64,000 nt of DNA from Swingsia samuiensis. GTDB taxonomy: Bacteria; Pseudomonadota; Alphaproteobacteria; Acetobacterales; Acetobacteraceae. The translations under genes and the position numbers were made by a program. The stretch lies in NCBI RefSeq assembly GCF_006542355.1, contig NZ_CP038141.1, positions 1,181,501 through 1,245,500 of the forward strand. Reading direction: 5' to 3'. The notes below the pieces were generated by a model, which was not told the origin of the DNA, made no database searches, and was given only the letters and a program-made list of their open reading frames with translations. Numbering within the stretch: position 1 is the first letter of the stretch; every line of letters begins with the position of its first letter. Of the stretch, positions 44,396 through 53,235 are shown one piece after another.

Positions 44396-45028
44396 TTAAA
44401 TATCCCGTAGATCAGGGACTTCTTGTGCAAGAGATGTAACAATTGTTGGATTAACTACGTCCAGATGAGGAATTTGCAAGATAACTTTCGTGTTTCCGAA
44501 CTCTTCAATGGTTTTTTTATTTTCTGTATTTAACGGGCCACTCAACACTACGCCAAGAATATGAATATTGCGTCTGGTGAGAGCTTCTAGGCTGAGTAAT
44601 GTGTGGTTGATGGTTCCAAGACCACTTCGTGCAACGAGTATCGTGGGAAGATCAAGCTTATTAATGAGGTCAATCATTAAAAGGTCTTTACGGATAGGAA
44701 CCATGAGGCCCCCCGCGCCTTCGACAAGAATGGGGTTTGACAGTTGAGGCAGAACCAGCCGGCCGGGGTTAATGGTTGTATGTTCTTTGGAGGCTGCCGC
44801 CATAGGCGATAAGGGAGCTTTGAAAGAGTAAGCTGGAGGAATAATTTTCTTGGGAGGGAGTTGAGCAAGGGAGGCCACGGTTGGGCTATCTCCTTGCTCG
44901 GTTTCAAGTCCTGTTTGGAGAGGTTTCCAGTAATATGTATTCCATGCTTTGGTTAAGATGGCCGATGTAAGAGTTTTGCCAATTTCTGTGTCTGTTCCAG
45001 TAATAAACACACCACGTGAATTAGTCAT
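44396..45028 (-). CDS. bioD: Dethiobiotin synthetase BioD
   Basis: A 210-residue ATP-dependent ligase that closes the ureido ring of dethiobiotin from DAPA and CO2. The P-loop is ITGTDTEIGKT; other motifs are YWKPLQTGLE and ILVEGAGGLMVPI. The last gene of the biotin operon, it starts inside the end of bioC (8-bp overlap). The family length is about 210-240. The bioB gene for the final step is not in the window. Confidence 0.93.
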   Translation of the reverse strand: MTNSRGVFITGTDTEIGKTLTSAILTKAWNTYYWKPLQTGLETEQGDSPTVASLAQLPPKKIIPPAYSFKAPLSPMAAASKEHTTINPGRLVLPQLSNPILVEGAGGLMVPIRKDLLMIDLINKLDLPTILVARSGLGTINHTLLSLEALTRRNIHILGVVLSGPLNTENKKTIEEFGNTKVILQIPHLDVVNPTIVTSLAQEVPDLRDI

Positions 45029-45803
45029 GAGAGTGCTTCCTAAAAATCCCTAAGCCAATGTGATATGTGACTTTCGTATAGTGCTGATCAAAGTAACGCA
45101 TAGCACGCCTTAAGGTCGCAGCTGATGTGGGAGCGCTTCCTGAGTGAGGAAGAGAAGCGCCGATGCTGTGTAGATTACGAAGGAAAGAGAGCGAATTAGG
45201 AACAGGGTCATAGAGAGGTATCTCCAACCATGCTCCTTGCCCATTTAAAGGCCACTCAGACTGGATGGTGGTTACGGTAGGGTAGAGGGGAACTCCACAA
45301 GGGACATTTTCGTGTACGCATGATTCTTGCCATTCGTGTAGAGTGTTGCGTAGCAGTGTTGTGAAAATGAGATAACCGCCTGAGGCAAGTTTATGAGAAA
45401 GCTCTTCTAATGCTTTGGTACGGTTTTCAATCCACTGGAAGCATAAATTAGATGTGATGAGATCAAACATACCGGTGGGAGAAGGGTTTTCGGCATCCAT
45501 CAGGTCAAAAGAAACATTCTTGTAAGAAGAAAGCTTCGCTTGAGACTGAGCAACCATATTGGGGGCTATATCTGTTGCAAGAAGAGGGGTGTGGGGAAAA
45601 GAAGAGGCGATATTTTGGGTCATGTACCCGGTGCCACACCCAAATTCGAGGATAGAAGTTGGATGGTAGGATGAGTATTGTTCTCGGATATGTTTCATTA
45701 ACACATCAGCAGTTTGACGCTGAATTGAAGCAGCGGCGTCATAGTGATGAGCTGCATTATTAAATCGTGCAGAAATAAGCTTTTTACGGGATGTTTGGGT
45801 CAT
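45021..45803 (-). CDS. bioC: Malonyl-ACP O-methyltransferase BioC
   Basis: About 260 residues with a class I SAM methyltransferase core: ILEFGCGTGYMTQNIA (motif I), LLATDIAPNMV, DLITSNLCFQWI and LASGGYLIFTTL. The N-terminus ISARFNNAAHHYDAAASIQR is the BioC-specific opening. It methylates malonyl-ACP to disguise it as a fatty-acid primer and so begins pimelate synthesis. ATG 45803 is used; TTG 45812 adds three residues. Neither has a clear ribosome binding site, in keeping with translational coupling from the gene upstream, whose stop is inside the bioC start region. Confidence 0.92.
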   Translation of the reverse strand: MTQTSRKKLISARFNNAAHHYDAAASIQRQTADVLMKHIREQYSSYHPTSILEFGCGTGYMTQNIASSFPHTPLLATDIAPNMVAQSQAKLSSYKNVSFDLMDAENPSPTGMFDLITSNLCFQWIENRTKALEELSHKLASGGYLIFTTLLRNTLHEWQESCVHENVPCGVPLYPTVTTIQSEWPLNGQGAWLEIPLYDPVPNSLSFLRNLHSIGASLPHSGSAPTSAATLRRAMRYFDQHYTKVTYHIGLGIFRKHSHD

Positions 45804-46425
45804 TATTAGCAATAACGTTGCGGATAAAGGACGCGCATAATTCAGGGCGTTCGAGAGGCAGAAGATGTCCTCCTTCTACGATTTTTCCTGCTTTTGTGAA
45901 ACTGTTTTGTGTGACGCTAAAAGGATCATCTTTTCCAGTCATCCAATGAGTTTTGTCGAGCCAATGTTCTGCTTGAGGGCGGTAATCTTTTTCGGCGAGA
46001 TCTGCCAGACCTTGGGAGAGATTATGGACATTTAGCGTTGGAGGGATGGCTGTATGATCTCCACAGCGTTGACGAAAGCTGTGTAAAACTTCTTGTGGGT
46101 TGTGTAGAAGCTGCTTTTGCATGCGTGTTAAAACACGAGGTGAAACCCCGTGTGGGAAGGTGCCATCGGATGAAAAACGGCTGAATCCATTGAAAAGAAT
46201 AATGCCCGCACATTGAGGGGGGATATGTTCAAAAAGGAAAAAGCTTCCCGCAGAGTGACCAATTGCGAAGAATACCTCATCTGGAAAAGCTGGATATTCC
46301 TTGGAGGATTTAAAATACCCTTCGTCTGTATATAAAGCTGAAAAATCAGAAAGGTGTTTCATTACAGGGTGCCAGAAACTGGCCTCAAAGCTCCAACCAT
46401 GAGCAAAGTATAGTTTTGGCGTCAT
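45784..46425 (-). CDS. alpha/beta-hydrolase, candidate pimeloyl-ACP methyl ester esterase
   Basis: 213 residues with an alpha/beta-hydrolase fold: oxyanion loop FAHGWSFEASFW, nucleophile elbow GHSAGS (S58), acid at about D166/D167 (TGKDDPF) and base H187 (EGGHLLP). It lies between bioF and bioC with short overlaps at both ends, just where an esterase is needed to end the BioC-primed cycle by freeing pimeloyl-ACP. BioH, BioG, BioK, BioJ and BioV are unrelated-looking enzymes that fill this step in other bacteria; this one opens like a BioG/BioH relative but does not match either clearly by eye. The function is inferred from position. Confidence 0.78.
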   Translation of the reverse strand: MTPKLYFAHGWSFEASFWHPVMKHLSDFSALYTDEGYFKSSKEYPAFPDEVFFAIGHSAGSFFLFEHIPPQCAGIILFNGFSRFSSDGTFPHGVSPRVLTRMQKQLLHNPQEVLHSFRQRCGDHTAIPPTLNVHNLSQGLADLAEKDYRPQAEHWLDKTHWMTGKDDPFSVTQNSFTKAGKIVEGGHLLPLERPELCASFIRNVIANNDPNIP

Positions 46426-47597
46426 GATTTTTTTTCCGTCATAAGCTGAATAATGGCGTGAGCTAATTGAGTGATGTTATTTTCTGTTAGGTTGGAGTGT
46501 AGAGCAAGGCGCAAACGTGCTGTCCCAGTTGGAACGGTAGGGGGACGAATGGCAATACTCATGAAGCCTTTTTGGTGAAGACCGCGGGCAACCGAGAGAG
46601 CATGCTCAGAGTCCCCAATGATGACAGGAACAATTTGCGTTGTTGAAAGGCCTGTTGATATATCAGCTTCGTTAAGAAGGCGTCTTAATAAGTCTGCATT
46701 TTTATGAAGGTTATGACGTTCTTTATGCATATGGGGGATAAGATCAAGTGCTGCATCGATAGCGCCTAAAAGAGCGGGCGGAACGGCAGTGCTGTAGATA
46801 AACCCAGATGCATAATTAATAATATAATCACATAAGAGCTTTGAGCCGGCAATATAAGCTCCCATACTTCCCAAAGCCTTACTAAATGTTCCCATTGTGA
46901 GATCGGCAACACCTTGAGAGAGGCCCGCGCCATTTTCTCCTAATACTCCTGTCGCATGTGCTTCATCTAAATAGAGAAATGCCTGATAGTCATGTGCAAT
47001 TTTGCGCAGTGCGAGAATGTCTGCCCGGTCGCCATCCATAGAGAAAACGCTCTCGGTAATGATCATGCGTAATCCCGGTTTGGAGGCTTCTCTTTTGAGA
47101 AGGCTTTCTAGGTGGGATAAATCATTATGTCGAAAACGAATTTGCCGCACGCCAGCGGCGGCACATCCATGGTGAATGCTGGCATGGTTCAATTTGTCTG
47201 AAAAAACCAGCATAGGCGCGTGTGTTTGAGTTAAAGAGAGTTTGCATAAGGCGGGTATCACAGAAGCATTGGCCTGCCACCCAGAAGCGAAAAGAAGAGC
47301 AGCTTCATGCTTTTTGAAAAGTGCTATTTTGGCTTCAATATTTTGATGTTGAATGAGTGTGCCGCTTACAAGCCTGGAAGAACGCGCACCGGCGCCATAT
47401 TTAAGCGCCCATTCAGAAGCCCGTTGTTTTAAAAGAGGGTGACAAGAGAGGTTCAGATAATCATTGGAAGAGACATCAATGAAGGGGGTGGCCTGTTTGT
47501 CTGCACTATGATTGTGTGTGGAGTGGAGGGTTCTAAGCGTTCCCTCTTGAGATCGTTTTTGGAGTATTTCTGCGAAGTAGGAATCAAATAAAGTCAT
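46422..47597 (-). CDS. bioF: 8-amino-7-oxononanoate synthase BioF
   Basis: A 391-residue PLP enzyme of the alpha-oxoamine synthase family that condenses pimeloyl-ACP and alanine. Motifs include NDYLNLSCHPLL, GAGARSSRLVSGT, YLDEAHATGVLGENGAG and the PLP lysine in MGTFSKALGSMGAYI. The length is as expected. It overlaps bioA upstream and the esterase gene downstream by 4 bp each, so the operon is translated as a tightly coupled string. Confidence 0.95.
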   Translation of the reverse strand: MTLFDSYFAEILQKRSQEGTLRTLHSTHNHSADKQATPFIDVSSNDYLNLSCHPLLKQRASEWALKYGAGARSSRLVSGTLIQHQNIEAKIALFKKHEAALLFASGWQANASVIPALCKLSLTQTHAPMLVFSDKLNHASIHHGCAAAGVRQIRFRHNDLSHLESLLKREASKPGLRMIITESVFSMDGDRADILALRKIAHDYQAFLYLDEAHATGVLGENGAGLSQGVADLTMGTFSKALGSMGAYIAGSKLLCDYIINYASGFIYSTAVPPALLGAIDAALDLIPHMHKERHNLHKNADLLRRLLNEADISTGLSTTQIVPVIIGDSEHALSVARGLHQKGFMSIAIRPPTVPTGTARLRLALHSNLTENNITQLAHAIIQLMTEKKS

Positions 47598-48853
47598 ATG
47601 TTGTTTCGGCAGACATCCACAATCGCGGAGGTAAGAAGAGAAAGGTCAGATGGAGTAATTGTAAAAGCGGGTGTTAAGTAAATAATATTGCGGAAAGGTC
47701 GTATCCAGACACCTTTATCAATAAAGAGACGGCGTAAAGTATCTGGGTCTTTTATTTTGTCTAATTCAACAACTCCAATGGCCCCTAAAACACGGACATC
47801 TTTTACGCCAGAGAAAGAACGGCAGGGTTCAAGTTCTTTTTGGAGTTGTCGTTCGATATTTTGAACTTGTTCTAGGCGGGGGAGTTGCTCAAAAAGGTCC
47901 AATGATGCGTTGGCGACCGCACAAGCGAGGGGATTAGCCATAAAGGTTGGTCCGTGCATTAAGGCTTTTTCTGCTGTATTGGAGAGGAAAGCATTAAAGA
48001 TACTTTCTCTAGCAACGGTGGCAGCTAACGGCATGGTTCCGCCGGTGAGGGCTTTGGAGAGAGCAATAATATCCGGTGTTATATTAGCCTGCTCGCAGGC
48101 AAACATCGTACCGGTTCGTCCGAACCCTGTAAAAATCTCATCCATAATAAAGAGTATATTATATTTGTCGCATAACGACCGTAGTGTTTTTAAAATATTT
48201 GCTGAATGGAAAAGCATCCCTCCTGCACCTTGAACAAGAGGCTCGGTTACGAGTGCTGCAATAGATTGATGGTGCTGTTCCAGAATCTGCTCGAGTTGTT
48301 GTGTGCTTTTTTCGTCAATTGGTAGGTCAGCTAATATTTGGGGGGGAAGAATATCTGCAAAGAGATGATGCATACCTTCTTCAGGGTCACAAATAGACAT
48401 CATACCCAAGGTGTCACCATGATACCCCCCACGGAAAGAGAGAATTTTGGTGCGCCCTTGATGGCCGATATTGAGATGATATTGGATGGCGATCTTAACC
48501 GCGACTTCCATAGCAACGGAGCCGGAATCAGTAAAAAAGACTCGATTCAAATTATCTGGAAGGAGCTGGGCTAGCCGCGATGCTAATTTTTGAGCCGGGT
48601 CATGCACCATGCCGCCAAACATAACATGGGGCATGGTTTTTGCTTGATGAATGAGAGCTTCCAATATGTGAGGGTGATTATACCCATGGCAAGCCGTCCA
48701 CCATGCCGCAACACCATCGATTAAGGTTCTGCGATCTTCCAGAGTAATGCGGCTTCCTGAAGTTTCTATGGCTTTAATAGGGTAGGGAGCCGTTTTCATT
48801 TGAGTATAGGGTAACCAGATATGCGCTAAATCTGCTGCTGTGTGGGCTGTCAT
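47594..48853 (-). CDS. bioA: Adenosylmethionine-8-amino-7-oxononanoate aminotransferase BioA
   Basis: A 419-residue class III aminotransferase that forms DAPA with SAM as amino donor. BioA-specific features are WLPYTQMKTAPYPIKAIETS at the start, WWTACHGYNHPHI and SFRGGYHGDTLGMMSICDPE; the PLP lysine is in IALSKALTGGTMPLAAT. It is the first gene of the bioA-bioF-esterase-bioC-bioD operon. A promoter-like sequence with a palindrome lies about 50 bp before the start. Confidence 0.95.
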   Translation of the reverse strand: MTAHTAADLAHIWLPYTQMKTAPYPIKAIETSGSRITLEDRRTLIDGVAAWWTACHGYNHPHILEALIHQAKTMPHVMFGGMVHDPAQKLASRLAQLLPDNLNRVFFTDSGSVAMEVAVKIAIQYHLNIGHQGRTKILSFRGGYHGDTLGMMSICDPEEGMHHLFADILPPQILADLPIDEKSTQQLEQILEQHHQSIAALVTEPLVQGAGGMLFHSANILKTLRSLCDKYNILFIMDEIFTGFGRTGTMFACEQANITPDIIALSKALTGGTMPLAATVARESIFNAFLSNTAEKALMHGPTFMANPLACAVANASLDLFEQLPRLEQVQNIERQLQKELEPCRSFSGVKDVRVLGAIGVVELDKIKDPDTLRRLFIDKGVWIRPFRNIIYLTPAFTITPSDLSLLTSAIVDVCRNNI

Positions 48854-48901
48854 GGTATTGTTCTTATGAATTTAGAGTGAATGATTGGTAATGTTAAAAA
48901 G

Positions 48902-48919
48902 ATGATACGTTAATATCAT
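48902..48919 (-). promoter_or_regulatory. palindrome over putative bio promoter
   Basis: ATGATA-N6-TATCAT is a perfect 6-6-6 inverted repeat 49 bp upstream of bioA. In minus-strand reading its left arm overlaps a -10-like TATGAT (48920-48915), with TTCATA 17 bp further up as a weak -35. This position suits a repressor site. It does not look like the BioR site described in other alphaproteobacteria (TTATCTATAA type). Confidence 0.45.
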
Positions 48920-49049
48920 AAAAAGGTCATGATTTCTTATGAAGTATTGTGTCATAGAGTGCCACTATACCTTTGTGGACACACTTTTTTAGGAACTATG
49001 TGAGATAGAGTGTGCTTCTAAAGGATAGGAACCGTTTGAGGTTATAAAG

Positions 49050-49253
49050 ATGTTAAAGTCTAAGGTTATTCATATTGATGGTGTGTTTTTGGGCACCGCC
49101 ATCGAAGGGGCGAATGAACAGGCTATTCGTTTCTACGCAGCGCATGAAAGTGTGAAGGCTCTTCACAATACATATATGCCTGATCTGCTTGCTCTATATT
49201 GCCAAGTGAAACTTCTGTTCAAAAGGAGCCAAAAATTCTTGGCTCCCGTTTAA
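49050..49253 (+). CDS. small hypothetical protein
   Basis: 67 residues starting MLKSKVIHIDGVFLGTAIEG, with GAGG 9 bases before ATG 49050. No signal peptide; mixed alpha/beta with a basic C-terminal part (VKLLFKRSQKF). I do not recognise a family. It is transcribed divergently from the biotin operon and ends against selO, whose terminator hairpin lies in its last codons. The ribosome binding site and clean position make it more than a chance frame. Confidence 0.5.
   Translation: MLKSKVIHIDGVFLGTAIEGANEQAIRFYAAHESVKALHNTYMPDLLALYCQVKLLFKRSQKFLAPV
49221..49246 (-). terminator. selO terminator inside the small gene's 3' end
   Basis: GGAGCCAA (49225-49232) and TTGGCTCC (49239-49246) form an 8-bp stem. 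In minus-strand reading TTTT follows, 10 bases after the selO stop. In plus reading it occupies the last codons of the small gene. Confidence 0.65.
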
Positions 49254-49256
49254 GGA

Positions 49257-50714
49257 CTATGTGCCACAAAAAGTGTTTTGTACTGTCTCTTCGTATGTGG
49301 GAGGCGCTTCGAGTTCATCCTCTGGCTCCTCGGAGAAAGGAGAAGACAGTTTGTCGCGCATAACGTTGAAGGGGTGGTAGTCGCCTTTGAGGGCAGATGA
49401 TATCATTTCTTCAATCTTGTGGTTGCGTGGAATAATACGAGGGTTGCTCTTCAACATTACGTCATAACGGTGAGATTCGGATAGTTCATCCTCTGCGCAG
49501 CGCTGTCTCCAGTCAGACAACCATGATTGGATGTGGTCTGGAGTTTTAAAAAGACTAACAAAACCCTGAGTGCGATCTGTATGAGCCAGTGTGGATAGTC
49601 TTCTAAAGGTTAATGTAAAGTCCGCCTCGTTTTGATACATAAGCGTAAGCAGCGCTGAGATAAGCTTGGGATCTGATGGGTTATGTGAGGAAAGGCCCAA
49701 CTTCCTCTTCCACCCGCTCAGATAGGTTTGAGAAAAAAGAGTATTGAAATTTTCAAGGCTTTTGGTTGCAAGTGTAATAGCGGTGTTGGTGTCAGGATCA
49801 ATGAGGGGCAGAAGAGCCTCGGCTAAGCGTTGTAAATTCCACAAAGCTATATTGGGCTGCTGGTCATAAGCATAGCGCCCATTTTTATCGATAAAACTGA
49901 ATGTTTTGTCGGGATTATATTCATCCAGAAAGGCGCAAGGCCCAAAGTCGAGCGTTTCACCCGCGATTGAAGTATTATCCGTGTTCATCACGCCATGAAT
50001 AAAACCAACATGCATCCATTGGGCGATGAGTTTGGCTTGTCGAGCGATCACATTATCGAGAAGGGTTAGGGCTGGGTTTTGGGTGTCGCTATGCTCTGGG
50101 TACAAACGGTGCAGAGTATACTGCATGAGTTTCTTTAGACTTGTGAGGTCTTTTTGAGCCGCGAAATATTGAAATGTCCCTACCCGTATGTGGCTTAACG
50201 AGATACGTGCTAATACCGCACCTGGCATAGGTGCTTCGCGGTATACCTTCTCACCTGTTGTGATGGCAGCAAGAGAGCGAGTGGTTGGAATGCCTAAGGC
50301 ATGCATTGCTTCACTTATAATATATTCTCGTAGTACAGGACCTAAAGCGGCTAGGCCGTCTCCGTGTCGAGAAAAAGGCGTAGGGCCAGAGCCTTTGAGG
50401 TGCAGATCATATAAGACACCATTCGTATCTTTTAACTCACCGACCAACATGGCGCGGCCATCTCCCAAACTTGGGACAAAATGACCAAATTGATGCCCGG
50501 CATAGGCCATTGCGACAGGTGGGTCTCCATCTTGTCGTTGTCCGTGCGAAAGCATTTGTAAGCCGGGTTCGCTTTTTAGCCACTCAGGATCGAGATTGAA
50601 ATTTTTTACTAAGGATGTGTTGAGGGCAAGGAGGTGGGGAGCGTGGAACGGTTTTGGCTGTAGGGGCTGTGTGAAAGTATCATGATGTGAGGCGTATTCG
50701 TGCAGAAGGAACAT
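49257..50714 (-). CDS. selO: Protein adenylyltransferase SelO (YdiU)
   Basis: A 485-residue pseudokinase-fold enzyme that transfers AMP to Ser/Thr/Tyr residues of target proteins. Family motifs are YAGHQFGHFVPSLGDGRAML, DLHLKGSGPTPFSRHGDG, VLREYIISEAMHALGIPTTR, GFIHGVMNTDNTSI and DFGPCAFLDEYNP. The conserved cysteine near the C-terminus (TFCGT), where eukaryotes have selenocysteine, is present. E. coli SelO AMPylates enzymes of central metabolism under oxidative stress. The length matches bacterial SelO. It is a single gene. Confidence 0.95.
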   Translation of the reverse strand: MFLLHEYASHHDTFTQPLQPKPFHAPHLLALNTSLVKNFNLDPEWLKSEPGLQMLSHGQRQDGDPPVAMAYAGHQFGHFVPSLGDGRAMLVGELKDTNGVLYDLHLKGSGPTPFSRHGDGLAALGPVLREYIISEAMHALGIPTTRSLAAITTGEKVYREAPMPGAVLARISLSHIRVGTFQYFAAQKDLTSLKKLMQYTLHRLYPEHSDTQNPALTLLDNVIARQAKLIAQWMHVGFIHGVMNTDNTSIAGETLDFGPCAFLDEYNPDKTFSFIDKNGRYAYDQQPNIALWNLQRLAEALLPLIDPDTNTAITLATKSLENFNTLFSQTYLSGWKRKLGLSSHNPSDPKLISALLTLMYQNEADFTLTFRRLSTLAHTDRTQGFVSLFKTPDHIQSWLSDWRQRCAEDELSESHRYDVMLKSNPRIIPRNHKIEEMISSALKGDYHPFNVMRDKLSSPFSEEPEDELEAPPTYEETVQNTFCGT

Positions 50715-51013
50715 TAATTGAGGCTCGTTGGAGGTTTAGAGATGTTTATTTAAATGGTGTTTTGGGATGATAATGGAAGAAAGAATTTTATGATGAAAGG
50801 GCAGAATATAATGGTTGAATAAACCTCACGTAAATATTCTATAGACAGATGTGAACAAAAAGGCAGTTTAATCGTTTTGTAGACAAAGTTTTTATCTTCG
50901 CGTGATTAGATAGGTGACGTTAAGGAAACTATTCTTTATTAGAGGCTTATAAGAAGGCATTCCGCTCGTACGATGTAAGCCAGTGTAGAACAACACAGTA
51001 AAAAGGACATTTC
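50715..51013. other. divergent intergenic region selO / type I secretion operon
   Basis: 299 bases, AT-rich, no gene seen. It should hold the promoter of the 51-62 kb operon and that of selO. AAAAGGA at 51001-51007 is the ribosome binding site of the transporter gene. No convincing -35/-10 pair was found. Confidence 0.45.
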
Positions 51014-53233
51014 GTGGAGAATACCCAGCGCGTGTCTGGCCCCGGGGAGAAAGTAAGCCCGGCAGTCATCCGACTTTATGCCGCAATGGCTGCCGCCCGT
51101 TTTCACGGGGTGGAGCTTGATATTCGTGACTTTGCAGCAGAACCCAATGAAGAAACACCTTCCCCAGCAACGCTTGCACGTTGGCTAAACGAGCAAGGTG
51201 CTGTTGCAAAGGGAATGCGCTTAAAGTGGCGTTATCTGATTCGGATGCATAATACGCCACCGATCGTTCTTATGTTTAAGGACGGTTCAGCAGGTCTGAT
51301 GGTGGCTGCAAATGCAGATAAAGGGATTGTTTGGCTCCGTGATCCCCTTGGAGGCGAGGGGGACCCTCCTGTTCCTGTTGATGAGCTTCGCCTTTCACAG
51401 GTTTGGACAGGCGATGTGTTGTTGGTTAAGCGTCGTCGTGATGAATCGGAAGCAGACGCGCGTTTTGACATGCTCTGGTTTGTCAAAATGGTGGGAAGAG
51501 AAGGTAAGATCTTAAGAGATATTGCCTTTGCATCTCTTGTATTAAGTATTCTACAGATTTTCCCTGCTTTAATTGTGATGCAGGTTTTGGATAGGGTCGT
51601 AAACTATCACTCCATGGCCACTCTGGTGACCATGACGTCCTTTGTAGTCATCTTCTCTTTCTATGAAATTCTTTTGACTTACGCGCGTCGCGAGTTGTCT
51701 CTGATTTTGTCAACGCGGTTAGATGCACGTATTTCGATGCATGCCTTCAACCGCTTGTTGGCGCTCCCTCTTGAGTTTTATGAGCGGGAACAGACGGGTG
51801 AGGTTCTCGGACGGTTTTTAGCGATTTTTAAGGTCCGCGACTTCCTTACCGGCCAATTGATGACGACAATGTTAGATTTATTTACGCTTGTCGTTGTGTT
51901 ACCCGTCCTGTTTTTAATGAGCCCCACTCTTGCGTGGATGACGTTGGCGAGTGCTGGGTGTATCGGTTTGATCGTTGTTATTTTCTTGCCTGCAGTGACC
52001 CGTACGATGGGAAAACAGATTCAAGCGGAAATGCGCCGTAGTTCTGTTTTGTATGAGACCGTTGCCGGGATTAGGACTGTTAAAACATTGGCTTTAGAGC
52101 CAACGCGCCGTGAAGAGTGGGACCAAAAAACAGCCGAGGTGGTGCGCTGGAAACTAGCTGCAGGCCGTATGGCAAATTGGCCTCAAACGTTAGTGATGCC
52201 ATTTGATGCGTTTATTAATCGAGGCATTATTTTGGTAGGTGCCTATCTTGTGTTGACGAGTTCGAGCCACCTGCAGGCGGGAGCTCTCGCTGGATTTATG
52301 ATGTTGGGTGGGCGTGTAGCTAGTCCTCTTGTTGGGTTGGCTCGGCTTATGGAAAGCTTTAATGAAGTAACCGTGTCATTATCAGAGGCGGGGATGGTTC
52401 TGAACCAACCGACAGAAACTAAAGCCATGACCACGGGTATGCGCCCTGTCATTAAAGGGGCTTTGTCATTTAATAGCGTTAACTTTGTTTATCCAGGTGG
52501 AACCACAAAAGCATTGAATGATGTGAATTTTGATGTTCCAGCTGGAACAATGTTAGGCCTTGTTGGTCGTTCAGGATCTGGAAAGTCTACCGTTACTCGA
52601 TTGTTGCAAGGTGTTAGCCGTAATTATTCTGGTTATTTGCGTTTAGATGGTGTTGACCTTCGTGAGATCAACTTAACTCATTTAAGACGCTCTTTCGGTG
52701 TTGTTCTACAGGATAACTTCTTATTTCGAGGGACTGTGCAGGATAACATTACGGCTGGTCGCCCGGGGTATACAATTGATGATGTTGTGCGCGCGGCTCG
52801 TTTGGCTGGTGCGGAAGAGTTTATTGAGCGGATGCCAGCAGGCTACGATACGTGGATTGAAGAAGGGTCAACGAATATCTCTGGTGGGCAAAGGCAGCGT
52901 CTTGCGATTGCTCGTGCGGTGATTAGTGATCCGAAGTTAATGATTTTGGATGAAGCAACCTCTGCTCTTGATCCTGAATCAGAAGCCTTGGTGAATGCGA
53001 ATCTTCAAAGAATTGGTAAGGGGCGGACGATGGTGATCGTTTCTCACCGATTGTCATCTCTTGTTGATTGTCATCAGATTGCTGTTATGGATCAAGGTAA
53101 ACTGATTGATATTGCTCCCCATCCTATTTTGCTAGAGCGATGCGAGATTTATCGCACATTGTGGTTGCAGCAGAATCGACACATGCAGTCTTCCGGCGCG
53201 TCTGATGCCGGTCAATTGAGTGAAGGAGAGTAA
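51014..53233 (+). CDS. Type I secretion ABC transporter (HlyB-like) with C39-like domain
   Basis: A 739-residue exporter half-transporter. Residues about 12-140 form a peptidase C39-like domain, but the catalytic cysteine is absent (LYAAMAAARFHGVELD where proteases have DCG), so it should bind the substrate and not cut it, as in HlyB. Six membrane helices follow (about 165-440). The ABC domain has Walker A GRSGSGKST (518-526), signature ISGGQRQR (about 622), Walker B LMILDEATSALD and the H-loop VSHRLSSL. GTG 51014 has AAAAGGA 6 bases upstream. The adaptor gene follows after 2 bp. A long repeat-containing RTX-type substrate is not in the window, so the cargo is unknown. Confidence 0.92.
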   Translation: MENTQRVSGPGEKVSPAVIRLYAAMAAARFHGVELDIRDFAAEPNEETPSPATLARWLNEQGAVAKGMRLKWRYLIRMHNTPPIVLMFKDGSAGLMVAANADKGIVWLRDPLGGEGDPPVPVDELRLSQVWTGDVLLVKRRRDESEADARFDMLWFVKMVGREGKILRDIAFASLVLSILQIFPALIVMQVLDRVVNYHSMATLVTMTSFVVIFSFYEILLTYARRELSLILSTRLDARISMHAFNRLLALPLEFYEREQTGEVLGRFLAIFKVRDFLTGQLMTTMLDLFTLVVVLPVLFLMSPTLAWMTLASAGCIGLIVVIFLPAVTRTMGKQIQAEMRRSSVLYETVAGIRTVKTLALEPTRREEWDQKTAEVVRWKLAAGRMANWPQTLVMPFDAFINRGIILVGAYLVLTSSSHLQAGALAGFMMLGGRVASPLVGLARLMESFNEVTVSLSEAGMVLNQPTETKAMTTGMRPVIKGALSFNSVNFVYPGGTTKALNDVNFDVPAGTMLGLVGRSGSGKSTVTRLLQGVSRNYSGYLRLDGVDLREINLTHLRRSFGVVLQDNFLFRGTVQDNITAGRPGYTIDDVVRAARLAGAEEFIERMPAGYDTWIEEGSTNISGGQRQRLAIARAVISDPKLMILDEATSALDPESEALVNANLQRIGKGRTMVIVSHRLSSLVDCHQIAVMDQGKLIDIAPHPILLERCEIYRTLWLQQNRHMQSSGASDAGQLSEGE

Positions 53234-53235
53234 TC

